Shown: piece by piece, positions 1 through 9,874 of the stretch
Numbering within the stretch: the first letter of the stretch is position 1
Layout of the letters: each line of letters opens with the position of its first letter
Assembly (NCBI RefSeq): GCF_017220215.1
Contig: NZ_CP071130.1
Span: 1,256,837 to 1,320,836 of the forward strand
Length of the DNA: 64,000 bases
Reading direction: 5' to 3'
Source: Caballeronia sp. M1242
GTDB taxonomy: Bacteria > Pseudomonadota > Gammaproteobacteria > Burkholderiales > Burkholderiaceae
Program-made: the position numbers and the translations under genes
The notes under the pieces: model-generated
Told to the model about the DNA's origin: nothing
Seen by the model: only the letters and a program-made list of their open reading frames with translations
The model's database searches: none

Positions 1-92
1 TCCAGTCGCAACTGGGCCGCACGTCGATCACGGCGCACGTGCCGTTGCCGCTCGCCGCTCCGAACCTGCAAGGACTTTCCGATGACGCCTGA
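1..92 (+). CDS. Sensor histidine kinase, C-terminal end (partial)
   Basis: The third forward frame is open from the window edge to a TGA at 90-92 and encodes a tail reading LGRTSITAHVPLPL. This resembles the last beta strand of a HATPase_c domain, where kinases of the NarX/DegS type usually end (G-x-T-x-x-x-x-x-V-P-L). It overlaps the start of the NarL-type regulator by 11 bases, the usual arrangement for a kinase-regulator operon. Only 29 residues are present, so the sensor domain and signal cannot be judged. Confidence 0.6.
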   Translation, partial: QSQLGRTSITAHVPLPLAAPNLQGLSDDA

Positions 93-726
93 ACCCGCCC
101 GACTGCTGCTCGTCGACGATCATCCGCTCGTGCGCGACGGCCTGCGCGCGCGGCTCGAAGCCGTCCCGCGTCTCTCTGTCACCGGCGAAGCGGGCAACGG
201 CCACGACGCGCTCGCGCTCGCGCTCGCCGCCGACGAAGCCACGCGCCCCGACCTCGTGCTGATGGACGTCGGCATGGCGGGCATGAGCGGCATCGAACTG
301 GCCGCGCTTTTTCACGAGCGCTTCCCGGCTATCCGCGTGCTGATGCTCTCGATGCACGACAACGTGGAGTACGTGACGCAAGCCGTGCGCGCCGGCGCGA
401 GCGGCTACGTGCTCAAGGATTCGCCCGCCGCCGAGATCATTCAGGCGATCGACGCCGTGCTCGCCGGCAAGACCTTCTTCAGCGCCGGGCTCGCAGCCCG
501 CATGATTCAGGCGCAGGCCATGCAAACGCCGTTGGAACGTCTGACGCCGCGCGAGCGCGACATTCTCGACGCGCTCGCGCAGGGCTTGTCGAGCAAGCAG
601 ATTGCAACGCAGCATGGCTTGTCGGTGCGCACGGTGGAAACGCACCGGCTGAATCTCAAGCGCAAGCTCGCCATCGACGGGCAGGCGGAACTGATCAAGT
701 TCGCCGTGGAAAACCGGCGCGGCTAG
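82..726 (+). CDS. NarL/FixJ-family response regulator (LuxR-type HTH)
   Basis: A 214-residue two-domain regulator. The N-terminal receiver has the acidic pair D12-D13, the likely phosphoacceptor D62 in VLMDVGM, and the conserved lysine near K112 in YVLKD. Residues about 150-210 form a LuxR-type helix-turn-helix (LTPRERDIL ... GLSSKQIA ... VRTVETHR). The start is set by overlap with the kinase upstream. It is expected to bind DNA as a phosphorylated dimer. Targets are unknown; nothing ties it to the convergent lipid-transport gene that follows. Confidence 0.93.
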   Translation: MTPEPARLLLVDDHPLVRDGLRARLEAVPRLSVTGEAGNGHDALALALAADEATRPDLVLMDVGMAGMSGIELAALFHERFPAIRVLMLSMHDNVEYVTQAVRAGASGYVLKDSPAAEIIQAIDAVLAGKTFFSAGLAARMIQAQAMQTPLERLTPRERDILDALAQGLSSKQIATQHGLSVRTVETHRLNLKRKLAIDGQAELIKFAVENRRG

Positions 727-727
727 G

Positions 728-1345
728 TCAGCCGGCCGAACGCGCGTTATGCTCGGCCAGGTATTTGATCAACCCGTCCACGCCGCCCTTTTTAAGCTGA
801 CCGGCGAACTGCTGCTGATAGACCTGAATGAGCCACGCGCCCATCATGTCGATGTCGTAGATTTTCCAGCCCTGCGCCGTCTTGCCGAGGCGATAGCGCA
901 CCGGGTTGTCGCCGCCTGTCGAGACGACGTGCGATTCAACGACCGCGTCTTTCGCGCTGGCGTCGACGTTCGGCGGGTCGAAGCGGAACGTCACGTCCTG
1001 GTCCCGCAGTTGCGCGAGCGAAGCCGCATACGTATGCACGAGCAGCGTCTGGAACTGGTCGTAAAGCTGCTTTTGCTGCTCGGGCGTGGCGCTGGCCCAC
1101 GCCTTGCCCAATGCAATGCGCGTAGTGCGCTGAAAGTCGGTAGCGGGCAGGAAGCGCGCTTGCACGAGTTGCGTGATCTTCGCCATGTCGCCGCCGCGCG
1201 CTTGCGGGTCGGCCTTCATCGCGTTGACGGTGCCTTCGACAGCACTTTTGACGACGGCCTCGGGGCTCGTTTGGGCGACCGCCGCACCGGAAAACGACAG
1301 CGTTGCGAAGAGAAAAGCGAAGCAGACAGACAGATAGCGTTTCAT
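728..1345 (-). CDS. hpnM: MlaC/Ttg2D-family periplasmic lipid-binding protein, HpnM-like
   Basis: 205 residues with a Sec signal peptide (MKRYLSVCFAFLFATLSFSGAAVA, probable cleavage after AVA). The mature part matches the MlaC/toluene-tolerance fold: FLPATDF, the glutamine-rich helix PEQQKQLYDQFQTLL, and WKIYDIDMMGAWLIQVYQQQFA. MlaC proteins carry phospholipids across the periplasm. Here it is divergent from an HpnN-type RND protein and close to shc, so the hopanoid-associated subgroup HpnM is the best reading. The exact cargo is an inference; the gene symbol rests on context. Confidence 0.85.
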   Translation of the reverse strand: MKRYLSVCFAFLFATLSFSGAAVAQTSPEAVVKSAVEGTVNAMKADPQARGGDMAKITQLVQARFLPATDFQRTTRIALGKAWASATPEQQKQLYDQFQTLLVHTYAASLAQLRDQDVTFRFDPPNVDASAKDAVVESHVVSTGGDNPVRYRLGKTAQGWKIYDIDMMGAWLIQVYQQQFAGQLKKGGVDGLIKYLAEHNARSAG

Positions 1346-1608
1346 GGCACCCGTTCTCTAATGATCCAATTGTTCGGCGCGGACTCGTCAGGCCGTCGAG
1401 CCAGTATATCGACAGACCAGCGGGCCGACAGTTCACCGCCGCCCGACCGCGCCGTCTCCACCGGTATACTTGCGCGGCATCAACCGCCGTCGTTGGACTC
1501 GCGGTTCGGCCGCCGAAGCGAAAGCCGGCGCGCGAACGCGGCAGCGTCACTACGCGGCTCGCAATATGCGGTCCGCGAAAATAACAGGTCACACCAGGTA
1601 GCGTCTTC
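1346..1608. promoter_or_regulatory. Divergent promoter region between hpnM-like and hpnN genes
   Basis: A 263-base gap between two genes transcribed away from each other, so it must hold both promoters. I see no clear sigma-70 hexamer pair, operator or hairpin that I would defend. Confidence 0.4.
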
Positions 1609-4266
1609 ATGCTGACGTCCAACATTACCCGCTTCGTCACGCTCGCCATTCGCCGGCCGGCGTGGATTATCGCCGCTTCGATTCTGCTCGGCATCCTCTC
1701 CACGATTTATGTCGTTCACCACTTCAAGATCAGCACCGACGTCAGCCAGCTGATCGAAAACGAGCCGGAATGGGCGGCACGCGGCGACGCCATCGTAAAA
1801 GCCTTTCCGCAGCGCGGCGCCACGCTGCTCATCGTCGTCGAAGCGCCCGCCGCCGAATTCGCCGATGCCGCCGCGAACGAACTCGCCGCCGCGCTCGCCA
1901 AAGAGCCGGACCGCTTCAAGTCGATCTCGCAGCCGGAAGGCGGCGAATTCTTCGCGCACAACGGCCTGCTCTATCTGCCCACCGACAAGGTCGATCAGGT
2001 CACGAAGCAGCTGGTTCAGGCGCGCCCGCTCATCAACACGCTGGCGCACGACCCCACGCTCACGGGCCTCGCGCAGACGCTGAATACCACGCTCAATGTG
2101 CCGTTGATGCTCGGTCAGGTCAATCTCGGCCAAATGGCCAATCTGCTTGGCCGCAGCGCGACCGTGCTGGACCGCGTGCTCGCGAATCAGCCCGCCGCAT
2201 TCTCATGGCGCGATGTCGCGAGTCCGGGCGGCGACGGCCCCGGCCGCGCCTTTATCACCGTATTGCCGCAACTCAATTTCAGCGCGTTGAAAGCGGCCGC
2301 CGGCACATCCAACGAAATCCGCGCGGTGGCCGCGAAGCTCGGCCTCGACAAGAAATACGGCGCGACGCTGCATCTGACCGGCGCGCAACCGCTCGCCGAC
2401 GAGGAATTCGCCTCCGTGCAGGACGGCGCGGCGCTCAACGGCGCGCTTACTTTCCTCGTCGTGCTGATGATTCTCTGGGTCGCGCTGCGCTCGAAGCGCA
2501 TGATCCTCGCGGTGTTCATCACGCTCTTCGTCGGGCTCTCGGTGACGGCGGCGCTCGGCCTGATGATGGTGCACGCGCTCAACATGATCTCCGTTGCGTT
2601 CATGGTGCTCTTCGTCGGGCTCGGCGTGGACTTCGGCATTCAGTTCGGCGTGAAGTATCGTGAGGAGCGGCATCGGCACAAGCGGCTCGACGTCTCGCTC
2701 GCGGAGACTGCCCGGCATGTCGCCGTGCCGCTCACGCTCGCCGCGACCGCCACCGCCGCGAGCTTCTTCTCGTTCTTGCCGACCGCCTATCGCGGCGTGT
2801 CCGAGCTGGGGCTGATCGCGGGCGTCGGCATGTTCGTCGCGTACGTGACCAACATGACGCTCTTGCCCGCGCTCATCAAAGTGTTCGCGCCGCCCGGCGA
2901 GGCGAAAGCGCCCGGCTTTCCGATGCTCGCGCCGGTCGATGAATTCCTCGACCGGAATCGCAAGCCGGTGCTGGTCGGCACGCTCGTCGTCGTGATTGGC
3001 GCGCTGCCGCTGCTCACGCACTTGCGCTTCGACTTCAATCCGCTGCATCTCAAAGACCCGCACACCGAGTCGATGGCGACGCTCATCTCGCTCAAGGACT
3101 CGCCCGAAGCCGCGGTGAACGATGTCGCCGTGCTCGCGCCGTCGCTCGCGGACGCGGACCGCATCGCGGCGAAGCTCGACAAGCTGCCCGAAGTGGAACG
3201 CGCGACCACGCTGTCGTCGCTCATTCCCGCCGATCAGCCGGCGAAGCTCAAGCTGATTCAGGACGCCGCCGATCAACTGCTGCCCGCGCTGAATCAGCCG
3301 GTGGCGTCGCCGGTGACGGACGCGGTGCGGGTCGCGACGCTCAAGCGCGTGTCGAACCAGCTTTCGCTCGCCGCCGACGAGCATCCCGGCCAAGGCGCGC
3401 CGGAAGCCAAGCATTTGTCGGCGACGCTCGCGAAGCTCGCCCAAGCCGACGCCGCCACGCGCGACCGCGCCGAGCACGCGATGGCCGAGCCGCTGCGCCT
3501 CGCCCTCGCGCAGCTTCGCGCGTTGTTGCAGCCGACCGAAATCACCCGCGCGACGCTGCCGCCCGCGATGGTCGAGTCGTGGGTGACGCCGGGCGGTCAG
3601 GCGCTCGTGAACGTGTCGCCGAAAGCGCCGCCGGGCGTCGATCCGAACGACGACACGCTGCTCGCGCATTTCGCGGATGCCGTGCAGCGGGTCGAGCCGA
3701 ACGCCATCGGCGGGCCCATTTCCGTGCGCCATTCGGCCGAGGTCATCATCACCGCGTTCGAGCATGCCGCGTTGTATTCGCTCATCGCCATAACAGTGCT
3801 GCTGTGGCTCGCGCTGCGTCGTTTCGGCGACGTTCTGCGAACTTTGGTACCGTTGCTCGTTTCGGCGATCGTGACGCTGGAGTTGTGCGTCGTCTTCCGC
3901 ATGCCGCTCAACTTCGCGAATATCATCGCGTTGCCGCTGATGCTAGGAGTCGGCGTCGCGTTCAAGATCTATTTCGTGATGGCCTGGCGGCAAGGACAGA
4001 CGCGCCTTCTCCAGTCGAGCCTCACGCACGCCGTGATGTTCAGCGCGGCCACCACCGCGACGGCTTTCGGCAGTCTCTGGTTCTCGCATCATCCGGGCAC
4101 GTCGAGCATGGGGCGGCTTCTGGCGTTGTCGCTTCTGTGCACGCTGATCGGCGCCGTGGTGTTTCAGCCCGTGCTGATGGGCAAACCGCGCAAGGTGCGC
4201 GCGGCGGACCGCGCGAGGCTGCGCGCGAGCCAGCGGCATGACAATCTAAGAGGAATTGAAGAATGA
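1609..4266 (+). CDS. hpnN: HpnN-type RND/MMPL hopanoid transporter
   Basis: 885 residues, the usual size of HpnN. A first membrane helix (about 13-33) is followed by a large periplasmic loop with the entry motif [10 protein letters not shown] block of helices follows at about 280-430 ([51 protein letters not shown]), then a second periplasmic loop and a second helix block from about 720. This is the duplicated MMPL/RND architecture. HpnN proteins move hopanoids from inner to outer membrane. Its stop overlaps the mlaA start (ATGA), so the two are probably translated together. The substrate is inferred from family and neighbours. Confidence 0.9.
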   Translation: MLTSNITRFVTLAIRRPAWIIAASILLGILSTIYVVHHFKISTDVSQLIENEPEWAARGDAIVKAFPQRGATLLIVVEAPAAEFADAAANELAAALAKEPDRFKSISQPEGGEFFAHNGLLYLPTDKVDQVTKQLVQARPLINTLAHDPTLTGLAQTLNTTLNVPLMLGQVNLGQMANLLGRSATVLDRVLANQPAAFSWRDVASPGGDGPGRAFITVLPQLNFSALKAAAGTSNEIRAVAAKLGLDKKYGATLHLTGAQPLADEEFASVQDGAALNGALTFLVVLMILWVALRSKRMILAVFITLFVGLSVTAALGLMMVHALNMISVAFMVLFVGLGVDFGIQFGVKYREERHRHKRLDVSLAETARHVAVPLTLAATATAASFFSFLPTAYRGVSELGLIAGVGMFVAYVTNMTLLPALIKVFAPPGEAKAPGFPMLAPVDEFLDRNRKPVLVGTLVVVIGALPLLTHLRFDFNPLHLKDPHTESMATLISLKDSPEAAVNDVAVLAPSLADADRIAAKLDKLPEVERATTLSSLIPADQPAKLKLIQDAADQLLPALNQPVASPVTDAVRVATLKRVSNQLSLAADEHPGQGAPEAKHLSATLAKLAQADAATRDRAEHAMAEPLRLALAQLRALLQPTEITRATLPPAMVESWVTPGGQALVNVSPKAPPGVDPNDDTLLAHFADAVQRVEPNAIGGPISVRHSAEVIITAFEHAALYSLIAITVLLWLALRRFGDVLRTLVPLLVSAIVTLELCVVFRMPLNFANIIALPLMLGVGVAFKIYFVMAWRQGQTRLLQSSLTHAVMFSAATTATAFGSLWFSHHPGTSSMGRLLALSLLCTLIGAVVFQPVLMGKPRKVRAADRARLRASQRHDNLRGIEE

Positions 4267-5222
4267 GAATGGCTCCAGCGGCGCCTGCCGCTGCCGCGCT
4301 TCGCAAGCTGGCGACGAGTTTCGCCGTCGCGGGCGCGCTTTTGATGGCTGGGTGCGCGACGGGTCCGGACCGCAATCCGCACGATCCGCTCGAACCGATG
4401 AACCGGACCATCTTCAAGTTCAACGACACAGTCGACAATTACGTGGCGCGTCCCGTCGCGCAGTTCTACGTGGACTGGACGCCGAGCCCGTTCCGCACGG
4501 CGGTCAGCAACTTCTTCTCGAATCTGGGCGATTTCAGCAACTTCGCGAACAACCTGCTGCAACTGAAGATCACGGACGCCACGCAGGATCTGATGCGCAT
4601 CGCGATGAATTCGGTGTTCGGCATCGGCGGGCTGATCGACATTGCATCGCCTGCGGGCTTGCCGAAGCATCATCAGGACTTCGGCCTGACGCTCGGCCAT
4701 TACGGCGTGCCGTCGGGGCCGTACGTCGTGCTGCCGCTGCTCGGCCCGAGCTCGGTGCGCGATTCGACGACATGGCTCGTCGACTGGCGGGTGAATCCGG
4801 TCAGCTATGCAGATTCGGAGATTCGCTGGCCGCTGTATGGCGTGAACTTCGTGAGCGCGCGCGCGGACCTGCTCGGCGCGACCGATCTGCTCTCGCAAGC
4901 CGCGCTCGACAAATACGCGTTCGTGCGCGACGCCTACACGCAGCGCCGCCAATACTTGCTGACGGGCGGCTCGTCGGCGTCGCTGCCCGATTACGGCGAC
5001 GAAGGCGCGAGCGCGCCCGAAGGAGCGAGCGCGCCGGGCAGCAGCAGCCAGGAGCAAGGTCTGCCGAATTACGTCGATCCGGGCGCGGCGGCATCGCCTG
5101 CGGGCGGCGTCGGGCCGAAATCGCCGGCGCCGGGCGCGGGCGAGTCGAACACCGCGCCGTCGCCGAGTTCGAGCAAGTCGCAGGGTCTGCCTCAGTACGA
5201 GGACCCGGCGGAAAGCAAGTAA
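4263..5222 (+). CDS. mlaA: MlaA/VacJ-family outer-membrane lipoprotein
   Basis: 319 residues. A lipobox LMAGC puts the lipidated cysteine at residue 31. The MlaA signature follows: [73 protein letters not shown]. MlaA extracts phospholipids from the outer leaflet of the outer membrane. The last 80 or so residues are a Ser/Pro/Ala/Gly-rich tail, absent from the E. coli protein, with a repeated LPxYxD(P/E) motif at about residues 241, 267 and 309. Coupling to hpnN suggests one lipid-trafficking unit. Confidence 0.92.
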   Translation: MRMAPAAPAAAALRKLATSFAVAGALLMAGCATGPDRNPHDPLEPMNRTIFKFNDTVDNYVARPVAQFYVDWTPSPFRTAVSNFFSNLGDFSNFANNLLQLKITDATQDLMRIAMNSVFGIGGLIDIASPAGLPKHHQDFGLTLGHYGVPSGPYVVLPLLGPSSVRDSTTWLVDWRVNPVSYADSEIRWPLYGVNFVSARADLLGATDLLSQAALDKYAFVRDAYTQRRQYLLTGGSSASLPDYGDEGASAPEGASAPGSSSQEQGLPNYVDPGAAASPAGGVGPKSPAPGAGESNTAPSPSSSKSQGLPQYEDPAESK

Positions 5223-5250
5223 GCCGCTGCCGGCAGTGCTGCAAAGAGAA

Positions 5251-5274
5251 ACGGGCGCTCAGGCGCCCGTTTTT
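5251..5274 (+). terminator. Rho-independent terminator after mlaA
   Basis: Perfect 8-bp stem ACGGGCGC/GCGCCCGT with loop TCAG, followed by a T run. It ends just before the stop codon of the convergent thioesterase gene. Confidence 0.9.
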
Positions 5275-5277
5275 GTC

Positions 5278-5751
5278 TCAATGCGCCGCCTCGGCGGCTT
5301 CTTCGCGGCCGATGTCATCGGTCGATGCTTTCGGCGCTTCCACCGCGCGCTGGTCGCGCCGATACGCTTCGAACAACTCGTCCGCATAGCGAATCTGCGT
5401 GCGGCCGTGCGGCGCCGGTTCGCCCTGTTCGTTCAGGTTGACGAACACCATCTTCTCGACGGTCAGAATGCTCTTGCGCGTGATCTTGTTGCGCACTTCC
5501 GCGCGCAGCGTGATCGACGTGCGTCCGAAATTCGTCGCCGTAATGCCCAGCTCGATGATGTCGCCCTGCCGCGCCGAACTGACGAAGTTGATCTCCGACA
5601 TGAACTTGGTCACGACGCGCTGATTGCCCAGCTGCGAGATGGCGTAGATGGCGGCTTCTTCGTCGATCCAGCGCAGCAGGCTGCCGCCGAACAACGTGCC
5701 GTTGGGATTAAGGTCTTCGGGCTTGACCCATTTGCGAGTGTGAAAATTCAT
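5278..5751 (-). CDS. Acyl-CoA thioesterase, hotdog fold (YciA/BFIT group)
   Basis: 157 residues. The hotdog-fold core has the hallmark segment NPNGTLFGGSLLRWIDEEAAIYA, where the helix-capping Asp/Glu act in thioester hydrolysis, then FMSEINFVSSARQGDIIELG and LTVEKMVFVNLNEQGEPAPHG. Proteins of this group hydrolyse acyl-CoA in the cytoplasm. It lies between the two hopanoid gene groups but is transcribed alone. No direct role in hopanoid synthesis is established. Confidence 0.88.
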   Translation of the reverse strand: MNFHTRKWVKPEDLNPNGTLFGGSLLRWIDEEAAIYAISQLGNQRVVTKFMSEINFVSSARQGDIIELGITATNFGRTSITLRAEVRNKITRKSILTVEKMVFVNLNEQGEPAPHGRTQIRYADELFEAYRRDQRAVEAPKASTDDIGREEAAEAAH

Positions 5752-5871
5752 GGTGCGCTTCCTCTTACGTTCCTGCGATGACCGCGTACTTCACGCAGCC
5801 AACCTAGGGTTTTCCCTGATTATAACCAAGCTGAGGGTTAACCCGCAGAAAGCAAGACCGCGCGAACGCGA

Positions 5872-6603
5872 CTAGTCGAAGGAAAGCGCCCGCGCCTTTT
5901 CCATCGCATGGCGCGCGTGGACGAGCGTCGTGCGGGCGGCGCGCGCATCGCCTGCGAGCCGCAGTAGCGCGCCGATTTGCGACGGCTGGCGCGCGAGTTC
6001 ACGCAAGATCGGACCGATAGCGGTGGTGCCGTCATCGCGCAGGCCAGCCGTCGCGGCGGGCGGAAGCGTGCGCCACGCCGGATCGACGACCGCGCGACAC
6101 ACCGCGAACGGCAAGCCGCGCGCCGTCGCGATGGCGCCCGCGATATGCGACTCCATGTCGACCGCGAGCGCGCCCGTCGACGAATGCAGCGACCGCTTGT
6201 CGGACTCGCTCGTGACCGGCGCGGCGACGGCCGCCATCGGACCGGAGCGCGTGATGCGGGCGAGCGGCGATCCGCCGAAAGCCTCGACGATGCGCGCGGA
6301 CCACGCGGCATCGGTCGGCAAGCTGCCGAACGGGCCCGACACGCTCTCTGCGACGATCAGCGTTCCCGGCTCCAGATCCGGCGCGAGTCCGCCCGCCGTC
6401 CCGAAGCTGATGATGCCCGCGCAGCCGCGCGCCACGGCATCCGACAAGGCGCGTTCGAGCCAGTCCGATCGCGCGGCGAACACGGCATCCACGCCGCGCC
6501 CGCGCACGATCTTCGCCTCGAACGCCATGCCCGTCACCGCGACGACGGGCGCGCCGACCAAAGGACGCGAAAGCGCGGCCGAGCGTGCGTCGCGCGCGTT
6601 CAC
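5872..6603 (-). CDS. hpnG: HpnG-like hopanoid-associated nucleoside phosphorylase
   Basis: 243 residues from a GTG start that overlaps the shc stop as GTGA. This start is preferred because the open frame extends far upstream only as a shadow of shc. Motifs fit the PNP/MTA phosphorylase superfamily: VAVTGMAFEAKIV, GIISFGTAGGLAPDLEPGTLIVAESV, and LAVDMESHIAGAIATARGLPFAVCRAVVD, the last holding the ribose-binding Met-Glu. HpnG removes adenine from adenosylhopane to give ribosylhopane. It is the last gene of a coupled hopanoid operon. Confidence 0.88.
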   Translation of the reverse strand: MNARDARSAALSRPLVGAPVVAVTGMAFEAKIVRGRGVDAVFAARSDWLERALSDAVARGCAGIISFGTAGGLAPDLEPGTLIVAESVSGPFGSLPTDAAWSARIVEAFGGSPLARITRSGPMAAVAAPVTSESDKRSLHSSTGALAVDMESHIAGAIATARGLPFAVCRAVVDPAWRTLPPAATAGLRDDGTTAIGPILRELARQPSQIGALLRLAGDARAARTTLVHARHAMEKARALSFD

Positions 6604-8579
6604 ATGCCCGCCGTCACGCGCGTTTCGCCTTCGCGCGTCAGGTTGCGGTAACGCGCGAGCGCCCACAACGGGAAGAACTTGCGATAGCCGTGATAGCGCA
6701 GATAGAACACGCGCGGGAAGCCCGTCGCGGTAAAGCGCGTTTCGTCCCAGAGGCCGTGCGCCTGCTGGGTCCGGATCAGATACTCGATGCCTCTCGCGAC
6801 CGCCGGATGTTCCACGAGTCCCGCCGCCATCAGCCCGAGCAGCGCCCACGCCGTCTGCGACGCGGTGCTCGGCGCCTGTTCGTAGCCGCGATAGTCGAGC
6901 TTGTAGCTCTCGCCGTCCTCGCCCCAGCCGCCGTCCGCGTTCTGAACGCCGATGAGCCATTCCGCGCCGCGCTTCATGCGCGAATCCGTTGGCGCGACGC
7001 CCGCCGCGTTGAGCGCGCAGAGCGCCGACCACGTGCCGTACACGTAGTTCATGCCCCAGCGCCCGTACCAGCTTCCGTCGCGCTCCTGATTTCTCACGAT
7101 GTAGTCGAACGCGCGGCGCGCCGGCTCGCTGTTCGCGGGCGTTTCGCCGAGTTGCGCGAGCATCGAAAGACAGCGGGCGGAGACGTCGACGGTCGGCGGA
7201 TCGAGCAGCGCGCCGTGGTCCGAGAACGGGATGTTGTTCAGGTAATACTGCGTGTTTTCCGGTTCGAACGCGCCCCAGCCGCCGTCGCTGCTCTGCATGC
7301 CGACGACCCATTCGCGCGCGCGGGAGATCGCCTCGTCGAACATCGGCGTGCCGTTCTCGCGGCCCGCGCGCTCCATCGCCATCGCGACGACGGCGGTGTC
7401 GTCGACATCCGGATAGTGCGGGTTCGCGAACTGGAACGCCCAGCCGCCCGGCCGCACGTTCGGACGGCGCGAGATCCAGTCGCCGCGCACGTCGAGAATC
7501 TGCAACGGACGCAGCCATTCGAGCCCGCGCGCGACGGCGGCGCGCGCCTTCGGCATGCCGGTTTCGAGCAACGCGTGCGCCGCGAGCGACGTGTCCCAGA
7601 CCGGCGACAGACACGGCTGGCAGTAGGCCTCGCCGTCGTCCGCTTCGTCGATGACCAGCAGCTTGTCGACCGACTTGCGCGCGATCGCGCGGTTCGGATG
7701 CTCGGGCGGATAGCCGAGCACGTCGTACATCATCACGGCGTTCGCCATGGCCGGGAAGATGGCGCCGAGGCCGTCTTCGCCGTTCAGCCGCTCGTCGACG
7801 AAGCGCACCGCCTCCGCGATCGCGCGCTCGCGGCCGGCTTTCGGGAACACGCTGTCGGTTGCGCGCAGCACGGTGTCGACCATGCGGAAGAAGGTGAACC
7901 AGCCGCGGTTCTGATGCCCCGCGCGCTCCGGCATGCCGGTGTTCACCGGCGCGTCGGTGAACACTTCGTCGATGCGCACGCCGCGCGGATTGCGCGCCAC
8001 CGGCCGTTTCGCATTCAGCACGAGCAGCGGCACGATCACCGTGCGCGCCCAGTACGACACCTTCGACAGGTGGAACGGAAACCACATCGGCAGTCGCATG
8101 ATTTCGACGGGCATCATCGGCACCGCGCGCCACGACACCACGCCGAAGAGCGCCAGCAAAATGCGCGTGAAGACGTTGACCTTTTCCGCGCCGCCCGCCG
8201 CGAGAATGGCGCGACGCGCGCGCTGCATGTGCTCGGCATCGGGCGAATCGCCGATCATCTTCAGCGCGAAGTACGCCTTCACGGTCGCGGAGACGTCCAT
8301 CGCGCCGTCCGTGAAAAGCGGCCAGCCGCCGTCTTCGCGCTGAATGCGGCGCAGATAGCGGCCGATCTTCGCTTCCAGCTTGTCGTCAGCCGTCTCGCCG
8401 AGGTAATGCACGAGCAGCACGTATTCAGCGGGAATCGTTGCGTCGGCTTCGAGTTCGTAGAGCCAATAGCCTTCGGGAAACTGCGCCGCGAGCAGCGCGT
8501 CGGTGGCGTGGGTGACGGCGTGGTCCAGCGCGGCATTCGACGCCGGCGCGCCCACGGCCGACAGGGATAAATCGTTCAT
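6600..8579 (-). CDS. shc: Squalene-hopene cyclase
   Basis: 659 residues, normal for the family. It carries the catalytic DxDD box (DVDDTAVVAMA, about residues 390-393), which protonates squalene, and several QW repeats such as QFPEGYWLYEL, QREDGGWPLF, QSSDGGWGAFEPEN, QERDGSWYGRWGMNYVYGTW and QNADGGWGEDGESY. The start MNDLSLS is chosen because its ATG overlaps the upstream hpnE stop (ATGA); the longer frame upstream is hpnE read in another frame. The enzyme is a peripheral inner-membrane protein making hopene/hopanol. Also called hpnF. Confidence 0.96.
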   Translation of the reverse strand: MNDLSLSAVGAPASNAALDHAVTHATDALLAAQFPEGYWLYELEADATIPAEYVLLVHYLGETADDKLEAKIGRYLRRIQREDGGWPLFTDGAMDVSATVKAYFALKMIGDSPDAEHMQRARRAILAAGGAEKVNVFTRILLALFGVVSWRAVPMMPVEIMRLPMWFPFHLSKVSYWARTVIVPLLVLNAKRPVARNPRGVRIDEVFTDAPVNTGMPERAGHQNRGWFTFFRMVDTVLRATDSVFPKAGRERAIAEAVRFVDERLNGEDGLGAIFPAMANAVMMYDVLGYPPEHPNRAIARKSVDKLLVIDEADDGEAYCQPCLSPVWDTSLAAHALLETGMPKARAAVARGLEWLRPLQILDVRGDWISRRPNVRPGGWAFQFANPHYPDVDDTAVVAMAMERAGRENGTPMFDEAISRAREWVVGMQSSDGGWGAFEPENTQYYLNNIPFSDHGALLDPPTVDVSARCLSMLAQLGETPANSEPARRAFDYIVRNQERDGSWYGRWGMNYVYGTWSALCALNAAGVAPTDSRMKRGAEWLIGVQNADGGWGEDGESYKLDYRGYEQAPSTASQTAWALLGLMAAGLVEHPAVARGIEYLIRTQQAHGLWDETRFTATGFPRVFYLRYHGYRKFFPLWALARYRNLTREGETRVTAGM

Positions 8580-9874
8580 CAGCGTTCCATCGATGGGTTC
8601 AACAGCGCATCCGCGGCCTTCTGGCCGGAGCGGATCGCGCCTTCGATCGTCGCGGGGAGGTCCGTTGCCGTCCAGTCGCCCGCGAGCGTGAGATTGGGCC
8701 AGCGCGTGCGCGTCGCGGCCCGCAAGCCTTCCTGCGAGGGCACCGCCGCGAAGGTCGCGCGTTCTTCCGCGATGACCTGCCACGGCGGCATCGGCACGGG
8801 CGGCAGGCGCACGGCTTTCGCCACGTCGCGCCAAACGGCCGCCGCGATGTCCTCGTGCGGCGTCGATAGCAGCCGATCCGCGCTGACGATGGTCGCCGTG
8901 AGCCGGCCATCGCCTGCACAGAGCCAGTCCGCCGCGCCGTTCACGAAGAACGTCAGCCGCTCCGAGCCGATCGAACCGATCGAACCGACCGGCGCATCCA
9001 CCGCGAAGTGCACGGTGACGATCGCGCGGAATTCATCCGGCGCGACGATTTCCGGCACCAGCGCGCGCGCCGCGTCGGGCGGCACCGCGAGCACGACGCC
9101 ATCGCCCGGTCCGAGCGCGACAGACTCGCCCGCGCCCTCGAAAGCGAGCGAGCTTACCCGTTCCTTCGAATCCGTGCCCGAAAAACGGATGTTCGTCGCC
9201 CGCGCGCCGAGCCGGATGTCCGCGCCGCCGTACTGCAAGAGCCGCAGCGCGGGTTCGACGAACGCATGCGCCACGCCGTTTTTCGCGATGAGCGGCCGGC
9301 ACGCCTGGCCGCCCGCCGCCAGCGTCTCGCGCAGAAGATGCGACGCGACCGTCGCGCTGGCTTCGGACGGGTCAGCCTTCAGCAGCGTGCGCAACAGTGG
9401 CCGCGCAAGTGAATCCCACACGCGGCCGCGCGCGCGCATCGACTCCTCGACGGTGCGCCCCGGCTTGCCGAAAAAGAGCGGCAGCATGGGCAGATAGTCG
9501 GCGGGCTGCGTGCCGGGCAGCCGCGCCTCGGCGTCGAAGATCCAGCGCGGCAAGCGTCCCGGCGTCATGCGGATGGCCCACGCCTGACCGCTCGCGGCAT
9601 CGAAAAAAGGATAGTCGGCCTGCGTCGGGCCGCTGACGTTATCTGCGGAACTGATCGCCCGCAGAAAGCCGAGCGTGGCGTGATCGCCCGAGAGCAGCAG
9701 ATGACAGCCGTTATCGACCGTCATGCCGAGTTTCGCGTCGAAGTACGAGCGGCTGCGGCCGCCTGCGCGAGGCGCCGATTCGTGGAGAACGACGCGCGCG
9801 CCGCGCCGCTGCGCCTGCACTGCGGCGGCGAGACCGGCGAGGCCGGCCCCGACGACGTGTACGAGCCGGGACAT
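8579..9874 (-). CDS. hpnE: Hydroxysqualene dehydroxylase HpnE (FAD amine-oxidase family)
   Basis: 431 residues. The start MSRLVHVVGAGLAGLAAA gives a Rossmann FAD-binding GxGxxG at residues about 10-15, followed by the acidic strand end HESAPRAGGRSRSY. The C-terminus has the FAD-contact segment LTLAGDWTATDLPATIEGAIRSGQKAA. HpnE reduces hydroxysqualene to squalene. It is coupled to hpnD and shc by ATGA overlaps on both sides. The partner HpnC (hydroxysqualene synthase) is not in this window. Confidence 0.93.
   Translation of the reverse strand: MSRLVHVVGAGLAGLAAAVQAQRRGARVVLHESAPRAGGRSRSYFDAKLGMTVDNGCHLLLSGDHATLGFLRAISSADNVSGPTQADYPFFDAASGQAWAIRMTPGRLPRWIFDAEARLPGTQPADYLPMLPLFFGKPGRTVEESMRARGRVWDSLARPLLRTLLKADPSEASATVASHLLRETLAAGGQACRPLIAKNGVAHAFVEPALRLLQYGGADIRLGARATNIRFSGTDSKERVSSLAFEGAGESVALGPGDGVVLAVPPDAARALVPEIVAPDEFRAIVTVHFAVDAPVGSIGSIGSERLTFFVNGAADWLCAGDGRLTATIVSADRLLSTPHEDIAAAVWRDVAKAVRLPPVPMPPWQVIAEERATFAAVPSQEGLRAATRTRWPNLTLAGDWTATDLPATIEGAIRSGQKAADALLNPSMER

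Noticed and set aside
2203..3765. 520-residue minus-strand frame inside hpnN
   Set aside because: Arg/Glu/His-rich shadow of hpnN, typical of antisense frames in high-GC DNA.
5872..8133. Single 753-residue protein on the minus strand
   Set aside because: Only the last 243 residues look like a protein family (HpnG); the rest is the shc gene in another frame.
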